A stretch of 64,000 nucleotides of DNA, from positions 32,342,001 through 32,406,000 of the forward strand of contig AP031354.1 in assembly GCA_037833965.1 (NCBI GenBank), written 5' to 3'. Numbering within the stretch: position 1 is the first letter of the stretch; each line of letters starts with the position of its first letter. This stretch comes from Marchantia polymorpha subsp. ruderalis (lineage: Eukaryota; Streptophyta; Marchantiopsida; Marchantiales; Marchantiaceae). The translations under genes and the position numbers were made by a program. Positions 1 through 9,844 of this stretch are shown in pieces. Under the pieces are notes generated by a model. It did no database searches, was not told the origin of the DNA, and was given only the letters and a program-made list of their open reading frames with translations.

Positions 1-229
1 TGCTGCCTCAAGAGCCACGTACAAACTGGTAAGAAGCAGTAATTCATTTTTGTTCGATACTGTATTTCGCAGTTTGCCATAGGAAATCTGGTCGCAAAGG
101 ACAGGAAGAAGGCCATTGATGCCAGGCCTAGGGAACGGTGTCGGATCCTTGTCTGCAAGCGTGTGCAGGTTGTGAAAGTAATAGAGTTCGCTTGTTTAGG
201 ACCTGCCTTAACCGCAGTTAGGTCTCGGG

Positions 230-250
230 AGGGTTTACAGTAAACCCTAG
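230..250. promoter_or_regulatory. Telo-box inverted pair upstream of BUD23
   Basis: AGGGTTTA (230-237) and TAAACCCT (241-248) form a perfect 8-bp inverted repeat around a 3-base spacer, and AAACCCTA at 242-249 is the plant telo-box. In plants this motif is enriched in promoters or leaders of translation and ribosome-biogenesis genes, which fits BUD23 355 bases downstream. The rest of 1-604 has no supported gene and probably holds the promoter and 5' leader; the transcription start cannot be fixed by eye. Confidence 0.55.
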
Positions 251-604
251 AAGTATACTGGGAGAGGGCAGGGCAACAGAGCAGCTGCCTGAACGGAGAT
301 CTCTGCTGCTTTGCTGTGTGCAGTTGAGAGAGAGTTGACGGGTCGATTGATTCTTGCACAATTCGATGTGCTGCCTCGATCACTTCGTGTGTTCATCAAT
401 TCTGGTGTGGGAGATCGAGGGAGTAGTGTTCGATTTGGCAGCGCGGTCGGGTGGTTGGATTGTTTGATTGCTGCTAGGACGGAGGTTTATTAGAACGTTT
501 ATAGGTGGATTGGGTCGGGACAAGTTTGTGGGTCCTGGAGCCGGATGTTTAGGAGGAAGACACAGATTCAGTGAAGTTGGAGGAAGATTACTAGCTAGTA
601 AGAG

Positions 605-2757
605 ATGTCGCTCCGGCCAGAGCGTCAAGCTCCTCCGGAGATTTTTTACAATGAATCTGAAGCTCGGAAGTATACCACTTCGTCGCGAATTATCGAAATT
701 CAGGTGAAGGACAAGGCTTGAATTTTGCAACGAATTGTAGGTTTGGGCTGAACGTCGACGGCCGCTTCGGTCCTTATTTAGTCTGCCCGTGCAATGTCTG
801 GGTCAACTCTTATTTTGCAGTTCGCTGTGCCCAGTTGGGTGTTGACATCAGGATTTCCCTCTGCAGGCCAAACTAACAGAACGAGCGCTGGAACTGCTGG
901 CGTTGCCTAGTGATGGTATTCCTCGTCTTCTGTTGGACATAGGTATGAATGCGGACATTTGGTTGCTATCATTTACTGGCCTGTCGTCCGCCACTTCGAT
1001 GTCAGAGACGTATTTAGTTACTACCAGTCACTTATGTTGTTGTTGTGGGTTGCACAGGATGTGGGTCAGGTTTAAGCGGAGAGACGTTGACTGAGAATGG
1101 GCATCATTGGATCGGAATGGACATTTCCGAGTCTATGATAGGTAAATTTCGATTGCTCCCGTTTCTGTGCGGCCGGTTTGCCTGCTGCTTTCAGCTACCT
1201 GACTTTAGCAATGCATTCCTAAGTAGACGATGCAAGTTTCTTGTTTGACAAGGATTAATTTTTAATTGTGCTCTAATTATTCTGCGGTTGCAGATATCGC
1301 TCTTGAACGCGAGGTCGATGGAGACTTGCTGGTCAGCGACATTGGGCAGGTAAGCATCGAAATCATGGAGCCAAACTGAGAGCTCATAATCCGGTTTTCC
1401 TTCGGACTACTGCTAGCACCTTGTCAATGGAATTTAATCTGGGGCGACCTGTTCCTGGTGTTATGGAAAATTATCGTGGTGAGCATGAGATCGAGCGCTA
1501 ATTGTAAGGTGAACCCTGGGTTTTGTGCAGGGTTTGGGTTTCCGCCCTGGCTCATTGGATGGAGCCATTAGTATTTCAGCTGTGCAGGTAAGCATTCTTT
1601 GTCTCGTACTTGCTTGCTTCCTTTCCTCTTATCTTGAGCTGCTGCCCGATCTTTAATCTCAGTCTGGTGATAGACAGTTGTAACTCATGGTGTGAAAGGA
1701 ACAAAACTCGTAGTGAGTTCAATGTCGCTCAAATTGGGTACCCGTAGGTTTACAGATGTCGTTTGTTATAGACAGTTCCTACCCAGACTAATAAATATGA
1801 CTTGTCTTTGGTAATGTGAACAGTGGCTTTGCAATGCCGATAAGAGTTGCAATGATCCCCGGGCACGACTTAAGTAAGTAGTTACGACACATCGATTTCT
1901 CATTGTGAACGTGTTTGACATTGATCGTCGTGTTTCCAGTATTCGGAGCTTACTGTTCAAATGGATATGCTTGATCTTTTGGTACGCTCTGTCTTAGCAG
2001 TTCTAACACACTGTTTTGCCCTACTTATCTGTGACAAACAGAGCATTTTTTTCATCTCTGTACAAGTGTCTAGCGAGAGGAGCTCGAGCGATCTTGCAAA
2101 TTTATCCTGAAAATACACAACAATTGGAGATGATTTCAACAGCTGCAATGCGAGTAGGGTTTTCGGGAGGCTTGGTTGTCGATTATCCTCACAGGTAAGG
2201 GAGGTCCAGGTCTTTCACGCTTATCAAGAATTGTTGTTGTAGTCCCCGCTGGATACTGAAGCCGAATGCTTTGTTGTGCAGTTCAAGAGCAAAGAAGTAC
2301 TTTTTGTGTTTGTCTTGTGGTCCACCCAGTACAAGCACTCCCCTTCCGAAAGCAAAGGGCGAGGACGGAGGAAGTGAAAGTGAGGATGATAGTGAGGACG
2401 AGGAAAACGAAACTGTAAGCACTCAGTGTACTTGCTTCATGCTTTTTGCTCTAGGTCAGTCGATTCAAAGTGTCAGTTAAGTTGACTGACGGTCATCTTA
2501 TGACATAACACTTGGTATGAATCAAACTCAGGTTCAAACTTTCTCCCTCCGACATATTTTTTAGATCCAATGCTGTGGTTTGATTTCAGGTTGATGTAGC
2601 TGAAAGGCAAAGGCCGGCGAAAAGACTGAAAAACGGAAAGAAAGTCAAGGGGAGAGCGTGGCTTCTCAAAAAGAAAGAGCAAAGGAGAAACAAGGGTGTA
2701 ACAAATGTTCCACGAGACACGAAGTACACTGGGCGTAAAAGAAAAACACGGTTTTAG
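605..2757 (+). CDS. BUD23: 18S rRNA (guanine-N7)-methyltransferase BUD23 (WBSCR22 family), 9 coding exons
   Basis: SAM-dependent methyltransferase that makes N7-methylguanosine in 18S rRNA and is needed for export and maturation of the small ribosomal subunit; the family works in nucleus and nucleolus with the small partner TRM112. Coding exons by splice sites and frame: 605-703, 867-942, 1058-1141, 1294-1349, 1531-1587, 1824-1873, 2042-2194, 2282-2414, 2590-2757. All joins keep frame and give 291 residues, close to the roughly 280-290 of human and Arabidopsis proteins. Visible motifs: N-terminal [20 protein letters not shown]-binding [30 protein letters not shown]-type core (here [10 protein letters not shown] then WLCNADKS); [13 protein letters not shown]; an acidic serine-rich linker (exon 8); and a basic C-terminus ending GRKRKTRF, the expected nuclear signal and rRNA-binding tail. 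The start agrees with the family's N-terminus. Introns are 88-236 bases with GT-AG ends. It appears intact. Certainty about family is very high. Confidence 0.96.
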
Positions 2758-4510
2758 ATTCTTAGAGACATTTGGGATTATCATCATTGTACTAATACGA
2801 GCACATTTTTTTCTCTTGAAAGTCACCTCGAAGAGAGTTTTAAACAAAGATAGTTCAGTAGTAGGAATTTTTGGCAACTTTATGGCTTACAGGTAATTGC
2901 CTTAGCCACATACTTTCTTAGTCCTTTATTCAGTGGATGAAAGATCGGGAGTGGATCTGTAGATAATCTGAGTGTTGCTTCAAGCCTTTTATTCGAATTT
3001 GTTACACGATGCCACCGGCATCGCGATTGTATTCGAGAATCGTTAGTGAATCTGAAGTGCACGTGTCATACAGACGTCTTTTATGATCGTTTCTGGCCAC
3101 CTCACCTTCTGTAGCGATTCAGATTCTTCTACATGCTCAGGTCCTCTCTTCGCAGTTCTATGGTAGAAGGAAAGGTGGTTGTAAGTTTCTGTGTCCTTGG
3201 TCCAAGGTTGTACCTCTCAATCTCTGTTCTCAGATTCCACTGTCGTATTTCGTTCTAAGTTGAGATTGTTAATGTAAAGATTGACCCCGGTATCAGTTCA
3301 AGCGGCTCACATATGAGAAAAGTAGTTGAAGGTATGACGGCAAGATGAAGTCTTGCCGTCCTATTACATCCTCAAGTATTCACGGCCAGTTCTCACGGTA
3401 GTCATTGCGATGAGTTTTGTGGAAGTGGGAAAGAAGCCTTCAGTCGTAACGGCAGTTACTCTGCCTCGCAGGAACTCTTGATGGGAAATCGTGCTCATGG
3501 ATTTAAGGCTGTACACAATTAAAATCTTCACGATATTGAGACGTAGTACTGAATCCCATTTCAGATACGGGATATGCTGTCGACTAGCTATAGCGTCACG
3601 GCCTGCTCCTTCACTGGACTCTCGGTGCCAAACATGATGAAGGGAAAAATTTCGGCCGCAACATGGAAAAATAGGGGTGAGATCTAGCGAGACTTACTCA
3701 CAAGTGCGATATACATGGTTCTCCGGAGTCATGTGTACGTTCGTATTACGAGACTCGGCTTAGTTGTGGCAGCGATGGATGTAGTAGCTCTCGAAGCTAG
3801 TGAAACGTTGGTGCTGCATAAGATAATGCACAGGGTAAGATATACAACATAATGAAAGCTGTGTCCTTGACTGGAAACTGCAGAGAATGTGTAGCTTGTT
3901 TCTCACTACGAACCATGCAGGTAATCCTCTTCGACAATGATGTCTTTCGCTTCCCCACTGTGTTGACAGGATAAGATATTTTGGCAGCATCGCCATGCCT
4001 ACTCCCAGAACTGTTGCTGTGCACGACAGGAACTACCATGCCCGAGTCAGGCTTGAAAGCAATTAGATATTAGAGAAGACTATTTGAATCTTTTAACAAC
4101 CACTCTTTCAATCGGCTGGCCGAAGGGGGTTTAGACGATGACGATAACCATGAAGGTCAACGATTGACATTCATTTCCATAGATACAAATAGCTCGAGCT
4201 TCGAACAGCAAATTTCCGGTTTCCAATTGATAGCTTCGTCCGACGCATTGTAACATTTTTGCTCTGGATGGTGACTTGCAAGTGTCAAATCACCTCAACT
4301 GCACACTGTGCGTGTGCTTTTTTTCTAAAATCTATACATAACTACCTGCCCAGCTGCTCTCTTCTTGTGTCTTCGACCTCCAGATAAGGCAGAGGGCAAA
4401 AAAAATATGACGAAAATTTGCATCATGTGACGCAAAACGTTTCTCAACAATCGCCATTCAATCAGTATAGTCCAATCACATCCTACATTTCTAAGACCTG
4501 ACATTCTCAA
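2758..4510. other. Intergenic, no supported gene
   Basis: Between the tail-adjacent ends of BUD23 and the convergent gene on the minus strand. Open frames here are short, lack family resemblance and look incidental. It presumably holds the 3' UTRs and terminators of both genes. The one notable structure is the hairpin at 3336-3360, listed separately. Confidence 0.6.
3336..3360. repeat. Perfect 10-bp stem-loop
   Basis: GACGGCAAGA (3336-3345), a 5-base loop TGAAG, then TCTTGCCGTC (3351-3360): a perfect 10-bp hairpin about 580 bases past the BUD23 stop. It is not followed by a T tract. Function unknown. Confidence 0.5.
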
Positions 4511-5365
4511 CTAATCCGAAATATCGTAGCTCCTCACTTTACTGACGATACTGTCACGCCCTGGGAACGGATTCATGATCCGTTTCGCTTCCTCTTCAAT
4601 GTCGGCCGACTTAACACCTCTGTTCGCCATAAGCCTGTCTCGTCTCAACTCTCTTCTCCTCGCTAATTCATCCCTCAAGCTTCCCTGTGACGCAGACTCC
4701 GGAGTGGACAAAGCAGCCGGTTGAGTCCTGATGGAAACATTCTGTCGCCTCACTCTCTTCTTCCCGACCGGGCTCGCTGCACCCGCCGCAGGCTCTTTGA
4801 CTCGCGGAATTCGGCCACCGCGAGTGGTCCCGAGCAGAGCAAAATTGACCTTTCTCCATCCACTGTCATCCTCGAGGTTCCACCCGAACACTTTCGCAGG
4901 CGCAAGAACGTCCCTGTTTCCTGTGATTTTGTCCAAATCGTGTGCCATGGTCATGAGCTTCTCCACTTTCTCCCACTCCAACCTGTCCTTGTAATAAGGG
5001 TCCTCGAGCACCTCTTCCGCGTAAGCCACCCACTCAGACATCGGCCCGCCCCTCAGATTCTTGACCATCCACTTCAAGTACTTGGACGACATTGTTCCCA
5101 GCAGACTGCCTTTAAACTTACCGAACTCTATCTCCCGATCTCGAGCGGCGAGGTCTCGGCCTCCATAGCGACTCTGCACCTGCACCGCGACGGCGCCAGA
5201 CCGAAACCGCGAAGGACCTGTCGACGCCGAGCTCCACCTGAGCGAAGGCCAACATTGTTTCCAGCTGCAGCGTCCACAACCAGAAGCTCGGACGACGATG
5301 GAGCTGCCCACTCCCGCTGGCACCGCGAGCAGCAGCCCGGTCGCGGCTGCAGCGGCCGCAGCCAT
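4511..5365 (-). CDS. Plant protein with DUF3820-like domain and probable transit peptide
   Basis: Intronless frame; the open frame extends upstream to 5539, but I prefer the Met at 5363-5365 because it begins MAAAAAAATGLLLAV followed by an Arg/Ser/Ala-rich, acid-poor stretch, typical of plastid or mitochondrial transit peptides. From that start the protein is 284 residues. About residues 78-135 hold the recognisable part: IEFGKFKGSLLGTMSSKYLKW and MVKNLRGG, then a Trp- and acid-rich helix segment containing DPYYKDRLEWEKVEKLM. This resembles the DUF3820 fold, (F)GK(Y/F)KG...LP..YLKW, seen in small bacterial proteins and in uncharacterised plant organelle proteins. The C-terminal third is basic, with KKRVRRQ and a helix rich in E and R (LRDELARRRELRRDRLM), suggesting nucleic-acid or rRNA contact, which is inference. 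No enzymatic function can be assigned. Convergent with BUD23. Confidence 0.75.
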   Translation of the reverse strand: MAAAAAAATGLLLAVPAGVGSSIVVRASGCGRCSWKQCWPSLRWSSASTGPSRFRSGAVAVQVQSRYGGRDLAARDREIEFGKFKGSLLGTMSSKYLKWMVKNLRGGPMSEWVAYAEEVLEDPYYKDRLEWEKVEKLMTMAHDLDKITGNRDVLAPAKVFGWNLEDDSGWRKVNFALLGTTRGGRIPRVKEPAAGAASPVGKKRVRRQNVSIRTQPAALSTPESASQGSLRDELARRRELRRDRLMANRGVKSADIEEEAKRIMNPFPGRDSIVSKVRSYDISD

Positions 5366-5539
5366 AGCCCCGGTCCGCTCGTGAGACGCGATGGGCTCTC
5401 TTTTCTCGGCGCAAGACTGAATCGGAGCCGATTTCTCTTCGAACTTTTCGAATCCGCAAGTTCTCACAGTTCCCTCCTTCCAATTCGCCCGAAAACTCGT
5501 CGCTTTTCGTTCCTTATCCGGTCGGTGCACTTTTAGCAT

Positions 5540-8050
5540 CTATCATTGCCCTGAGATGAGATGGGAGCCTAGTCAAAGGGCCCCGCATCCCGAGCCCCAG
5601 GCACCTTTTCGAGGAACATTGGATTTACCATTTTGTCCACGTCACCTTCGCCCGAACTTTAAATCTGATCGCGTGGACTTTGTTATATTGTCCTGTCTTC
5701 TTTTGCGTCATCCTCGCATATGAGAGTACAGTATATTGCCTTTTCACCTCTTGGAAATACAATTCTAAATCCCTCCTTTTGAAACATAAATGTTAGATGG
5801 CACCTAAAATATTTTGATGAGTCTTGCGTGACATCTTCTCCAAAGTTCTACATACTATTGACTATTGTGTTCACGCAAATCGCATTTTTTTTTCTTAAAC
5901 AAGCTGGTTCACACTAATAACTTATCACGAAAAGTCTTATTCATCTAAATGTAATATTTCTGATTTTATATTGTTTAGCAGTTTACACTTAAGTTGATAA
6001 AATTTTATTAATGGATGACGATATATTTCCTCCTCAAGACCTGATGTTGAATATGTTCAACCTTATTCATACCTTGTTCATGCAATGAAAAAGCTTGAAA
6101 TAAGTACAATAAACGAGTACAACAAAGAGATAGAATCGATTGAAAATATATCAAGGAGGTAGTTCAATCTTGAAATGATTAAAACTTATTTAAACAAAAT
6201 GGATTACAAACGGGAGATAGACATCACCAAGTTGAGAATACATGCACTTATTGTGAATTACAATTAAAAATCAGTATTGAAACACACAAAATATTTTTAA
6301 ATTCTCGTATAAAAAATTAGAAAAATAATTATGTGATTCAAACTTAGAAATGACATTAGTGAAGAAAAAATAATAACAATCACAACAAATATTCTTAGCG
6401 GCATCTTTGAAGTCTTGTATATTCTTCTATTTATAACTCCACGTAATATACTCAATCCAATTCAATTACCTTCTAGCTTTAAAGAAAAAGATGAAAACGT
6501 ATTTCTTTAAAATTAATCACAGAGAATTACATTTTAAGATCACAACTGGATACGATAGTATCGTATCCACTCACGTGATACTTAGTATATCATACTATCT
6601 TAAAGATACTAAGATGGTGTATCAATCTATATGTTTCTTGCGCGTACACTTTGTTGCTTGAATCGACGAAGGTTAATATTCTAAACAATCTCTAGAATTT
6701 GAAAGTTGCATATATATATATATATCTCTTTTATTAGAAATAAAACTCAAGACGATTTTAAATGTAAAAATTGGTAATAGAACTTATAATGAAATATACA
6801 TAAATCATATCATTATCACCTGTATGGTTCATAATCATATGATCATAATAATAATAGGTTTTTATAGTTGAGAAATCAAACCATGTGTAACATTGGACCA
6901 AAATTCACCTCAAATTATAATCTAATTAATGCATTATTTAAACCAATAATATTAGGAAAATCCTGACCACTTCATAACTGATGCTCAAAATATAGCGAAT
7001 AACCTGCTGGAAATACAGGAAAACTTTCGCTTGTGCAAATATCAAAATCTCGAAAACAATGATGAACATTGGAGAAGCTGGATGTTGCTAAACGCGTGGA
7101 AGAGACGATGTTAGTCCGCAGCAAGCTGAAATGGGTATGGTCGATTTACGTCCTCCATGAATGACTACGGTACGAAATACTGATAATAGTCGTGACGAGA
7201 GACACAGAGGACTCCTGCAGATTGCCTTACAGTCTGGAACTTTCGTTACACATGAATAGATTGACGTACACTCTGCCGATCTGACAGCAACACCGCATAT
7301 AGCGCTTAGCTGGATTCCGCATCTCTAACATGGGGCACACGGAAAATGAGAGATAAAGACAGAATTTCTGGAATAATGTAAAATTTAGAAATATCGGTCC
7401 TGAAAAGACCTCAAAAGCTGAGAGACATGCACAGAGAAGAAAGTAGCAACTGAGAAAAGAGGGCAGACTCATTATGTCGAGAATGGTCCCTACAATTATA
7501 GTCTCTGTGCCTGAAAGAATTGGAAATTGGAAAGTTCCATTTCTTTCAGGCACGGACTCATCCCTACCTCCTGCAACAAAAGCTTTCCAACGAAACAACT
7601 CGTAGAATCCAAGCTGTGTAAGAATTGAATCTAAATGAGTTTCAGGATACAATTTACAGATTTCGAATCTAAGTTCTTGGTGATACATCTGTCGGAAGGA
7701 TTGCTGCGCTTGCCATTTAACATACATGCTCTGCAATGCTTCTTGGAAAAAAAAGCTCTGCGACTCCTATCTGGCAAGTCGGAATTCTCTCGTGTCCTCT
7801 CCTCACAACAACGATCTGCATCGCTTGCCAAGATGACTCGTCTTCTGCTGCTGGCTTCAGAAAATGTTTAACTGCTAAGTTCGTAATTCAACCATCAACT
7901 CTCTTGACATTTACAAGGGTACCCTGTTTTCTGGAAGTCCTTTCAAGCAATGATCTTGACATCTAACTTGGCACCTTGAAGCCTGTAAAAGGTGAACGCC
8001 ATCAGGAAAGCAACTTCAGTATGAGATGCAACCTTCGAGGCTCACTCACT
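5540..8050. other. Intergenic, AT-rich, no supported gene
   Basis: From about 5,700 to 7,000 the DNA is markedly AT-rich, with a short TA microsatellite near 6,710-6,725. A 169-codon frame on the minus strand (7227-7736) has no recognised family and ordinary shadow composition; it could alternatively be 3' UTR or an exon of the lipid-transfer-like gene that lies upstream of it on the same strand, but I see no splice evidence strong enough to claim that. Confidence 0.5.
7507..7553. repeat. Near-perfect 19-bp stem-loop
   Basis: GTGCCTGAAAGAATTGGAA (7507-7525) pairs with the segment ending GGCAC at 7553 with one mismatch, around a 9-base loop. It is too short for a usual plant miRNA precursor but long for chance. 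No coding context; function unknown. Confidence 0.5.
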
Positions 8051-8644
8051 TCAAGTTGAGAAGCTGGTGGGAAAATCCAAATCATGCGAAGGTGCTCTTA
8101 CGGAATAAACACGATATTTCAACCCATAAGAGTCCACAATCGACTCAAATTGTTTGGAATTTAATGTTCCATGCCCATTGAAATCTGAAACACAGAAGAT
8201 TGAAGTACAGGAAATCTTACCATTACAGATGCAGTTGGCGGGCACATTGTATCCGCAATGTCGTGGTAATCCTAGAGCAGCGGTGATGTTAAGGTGGAAC
8301 GGAGGGTAATGAAGAGCTAGATCAAAGGCCCGACATAGACAAGGCGGATCCAGGGCCCTGATGGTCAAGCAGCACTCATCACGTTCTACAGGTATCTCCC
8401 GGCCCTGGGCTGCCATTTTGCATGCCATCAAGAGAATCTCCAATTGAAGAATTGCCTCCGGTTTTCTGCACGACACAGGACTGCCACAGCGATCCACTGC
8501 TGACAAACCTTGAACCTGTGCAGCTTCGGAACTGCTCGTGGTGCTGCCTCGTAGAAGGTGGAGATTGCATAACAGCAGCAAGAGCAGCATTAAACCCAGA
8601 AGGGCCTTATTGCTGTAAGTCAAGAGAACCTCCCCACTCATCAT
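8051..8644 (-). CDS. Eight-cysteine lipid-transfer-like (2S albumin/LTP superfamily) secreted protein
   Basis: Secreted plant eight-cysteine-motif protein; relatives bind lipids in the apoplast or act in cuticle, signalling or defence. The frame is open from 8731, but Met at 8642-8644 is preferred because the hydrophobic run GLMLLLLLLCNLHLL then lies at about residues 17-31, as a signal peptide should. Cysteine order seen: C-x15-C-x15-CC-x9-CLC-x25-C-x7-C, the classic 8CM pattern with Leu between C5 and C6, as in type-2/DIR1-like members. The LNITAALGLPRHCG segment is typical of the family. After the last motif Cys the frame runs on for about 50 residues (through SKQFESIVDSYGLKYRVYS) to the stop near 8051. 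A GTAAGA donor sits at 8220, just after the motif, so the tail may be intronic sequence read through, with the true last exon elsewhere; a 36-base intron to the nearest acceptor would be too short for a plant. The 3' end is therefore uncertain. Confidence 0.72.
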   Translation of the reverse strand: MMSGEVLLTYSNKALLGLMLLLLLLCNLHLLRGSTTSSSEAAQVQGLSAVDRCGSPVSCRKPEAILQLEILLMACKMAAQGREIPVERDECCLTIRALDPPCLCRAFDLALHYPPFHLNITAALGLPRHCGYNVPANCICNGKISCTSIFCVSDFNGHGTLNSKQFESIVDSYGLKYRVYSVRAPSHDLDFPTSFST

Positions 8645-9813
8645 CTCGACGGCTCCCACACCGATCCGGTCATGAGACTCAAGACCGTTCTTCGAACCTA
8701 CAAGAAGAGGAAGAATGATCTCTGATCTCAATCGCCATTTTCAAACAAGTTGCACCCTGAATTGCTCTTCGATGACCATGACTTCAGCAGGTCATTTCTC
8801 GAGGCTCCTCCTGTTCCCATCCATCCCTCCGGATATCAGTAACGCATGGTGTGAGCCGGCTGACAAATTCCAGAGGCTTTCATCATACGCACTCTCCGGG
8901 CGATCAGAACTCCACCAGTCTCGTCCTTATCAGAAGCTCTAGTCGACAGTCGAGGGAATTTCTCCTCTCTCGGCCGTGAGGGGAGGCGTGCTTTCAGACA
9001 CCTGCGCTCGATTTCTGTTGCATGGAGGACTAAATAGCACAGAAATCTCTCATCGAGACACGAGGGTGAACCTAACAGTCGCAGAAGCGAGAGAATGGGG
9101 GCTTATAATGTAGTGACAGTCAACAACTTTCTGCGGCAAATCAACACTTTAATATTTCGAGAATCACGGGGTGACATTTGCATCACGTTGTGTAACGACC
9201 CGCGAGAATGAAGAGCTACAGTTCATTTTCATTACGTCGATTGTTCGAAGCTTACGTTTGAAACTCTGGTTTTCACGTGCACAGCACCTTTGACTTCTTA
9301 CACCAACTACAGCGCAGAAGAACCGATGTGGCCAAGGGAATCATAGCAAAATTTGTGTGAGTACCTACCTAGCTGGAGATTGGCGTCCAACACTCGTTCG
9401 ACGAGTTTGATTCTCTTTCATATGTTTTACTGACCGCTCTTTCTGCTCTTCGATGACAGCACACTTGCATGGGTCAAAGTCCAAGCGTCTCCGAGATCTA
9501 TATAAAGTTTCGAAGTCCCATGCTGAAGACCAAATTATATACCTCATTCGACTAATCTCTCCTTTGTAAAGATCAAAAGCATATTTCGTCGCAACGTTCA
9601 ATGCATTCACTTGGCCTTTTAACAAACTTTGCTATTATGTCAATTACCAAGTAATATAAGATTCAAAGAGGGAATACCCATCGGACTGTGTCAACAAAAG
9701 GATCTAAAGGATGTAATCATCTAAGTGCTCAAGTAATAGAAGATCAAATATGGGGATACCCATCCAACTTCTACATGGAGTATCAACAAATGCATCCAAA
9801 GAAGCAAACCTTA

Positions 9814-9844
9814 AACCTCATTGCTATAGTATAGCAATGAGGTT
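9814..9844. repeat. Perfect 14-bp hairpin, 3-base loop
   Basis: AACCTCATTGCTAT, a 3-base loop AGT, then ATAGCAATGAGGTT: a perfect short palindrome in non-coding DNA. It may be a foldback scar or a small structured site; nothing nearby explains it. Confidence 0.6.

Noticed and set aside
1939-1980. Possible extra BUD23 exon between a CCAG acceptor and a GTACGC donor
   Set aside because: Skipping it gives the conserved [12 protein letters not shown] joint expected from plant orthologues; including it would break the alignment.
4721-5536. 271-codon plus-strand frame
   Set aside because: Exact antisense shadow of the DUF3820-like gene; composition follows the real frame.
7227-7736. 169-codon minus-strand frame
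   Set aside because: No family resemblance, no domain, and length not remarkable for this composition; could be UTR of the upstream gene.
8184-8220. 36-base GT-AG intron in the lipid-transfer-like gene
   Set aside because: It keeps frame, but 36 bases is below the practical minimum for plant introns, so I report only an uncertain 3' end.
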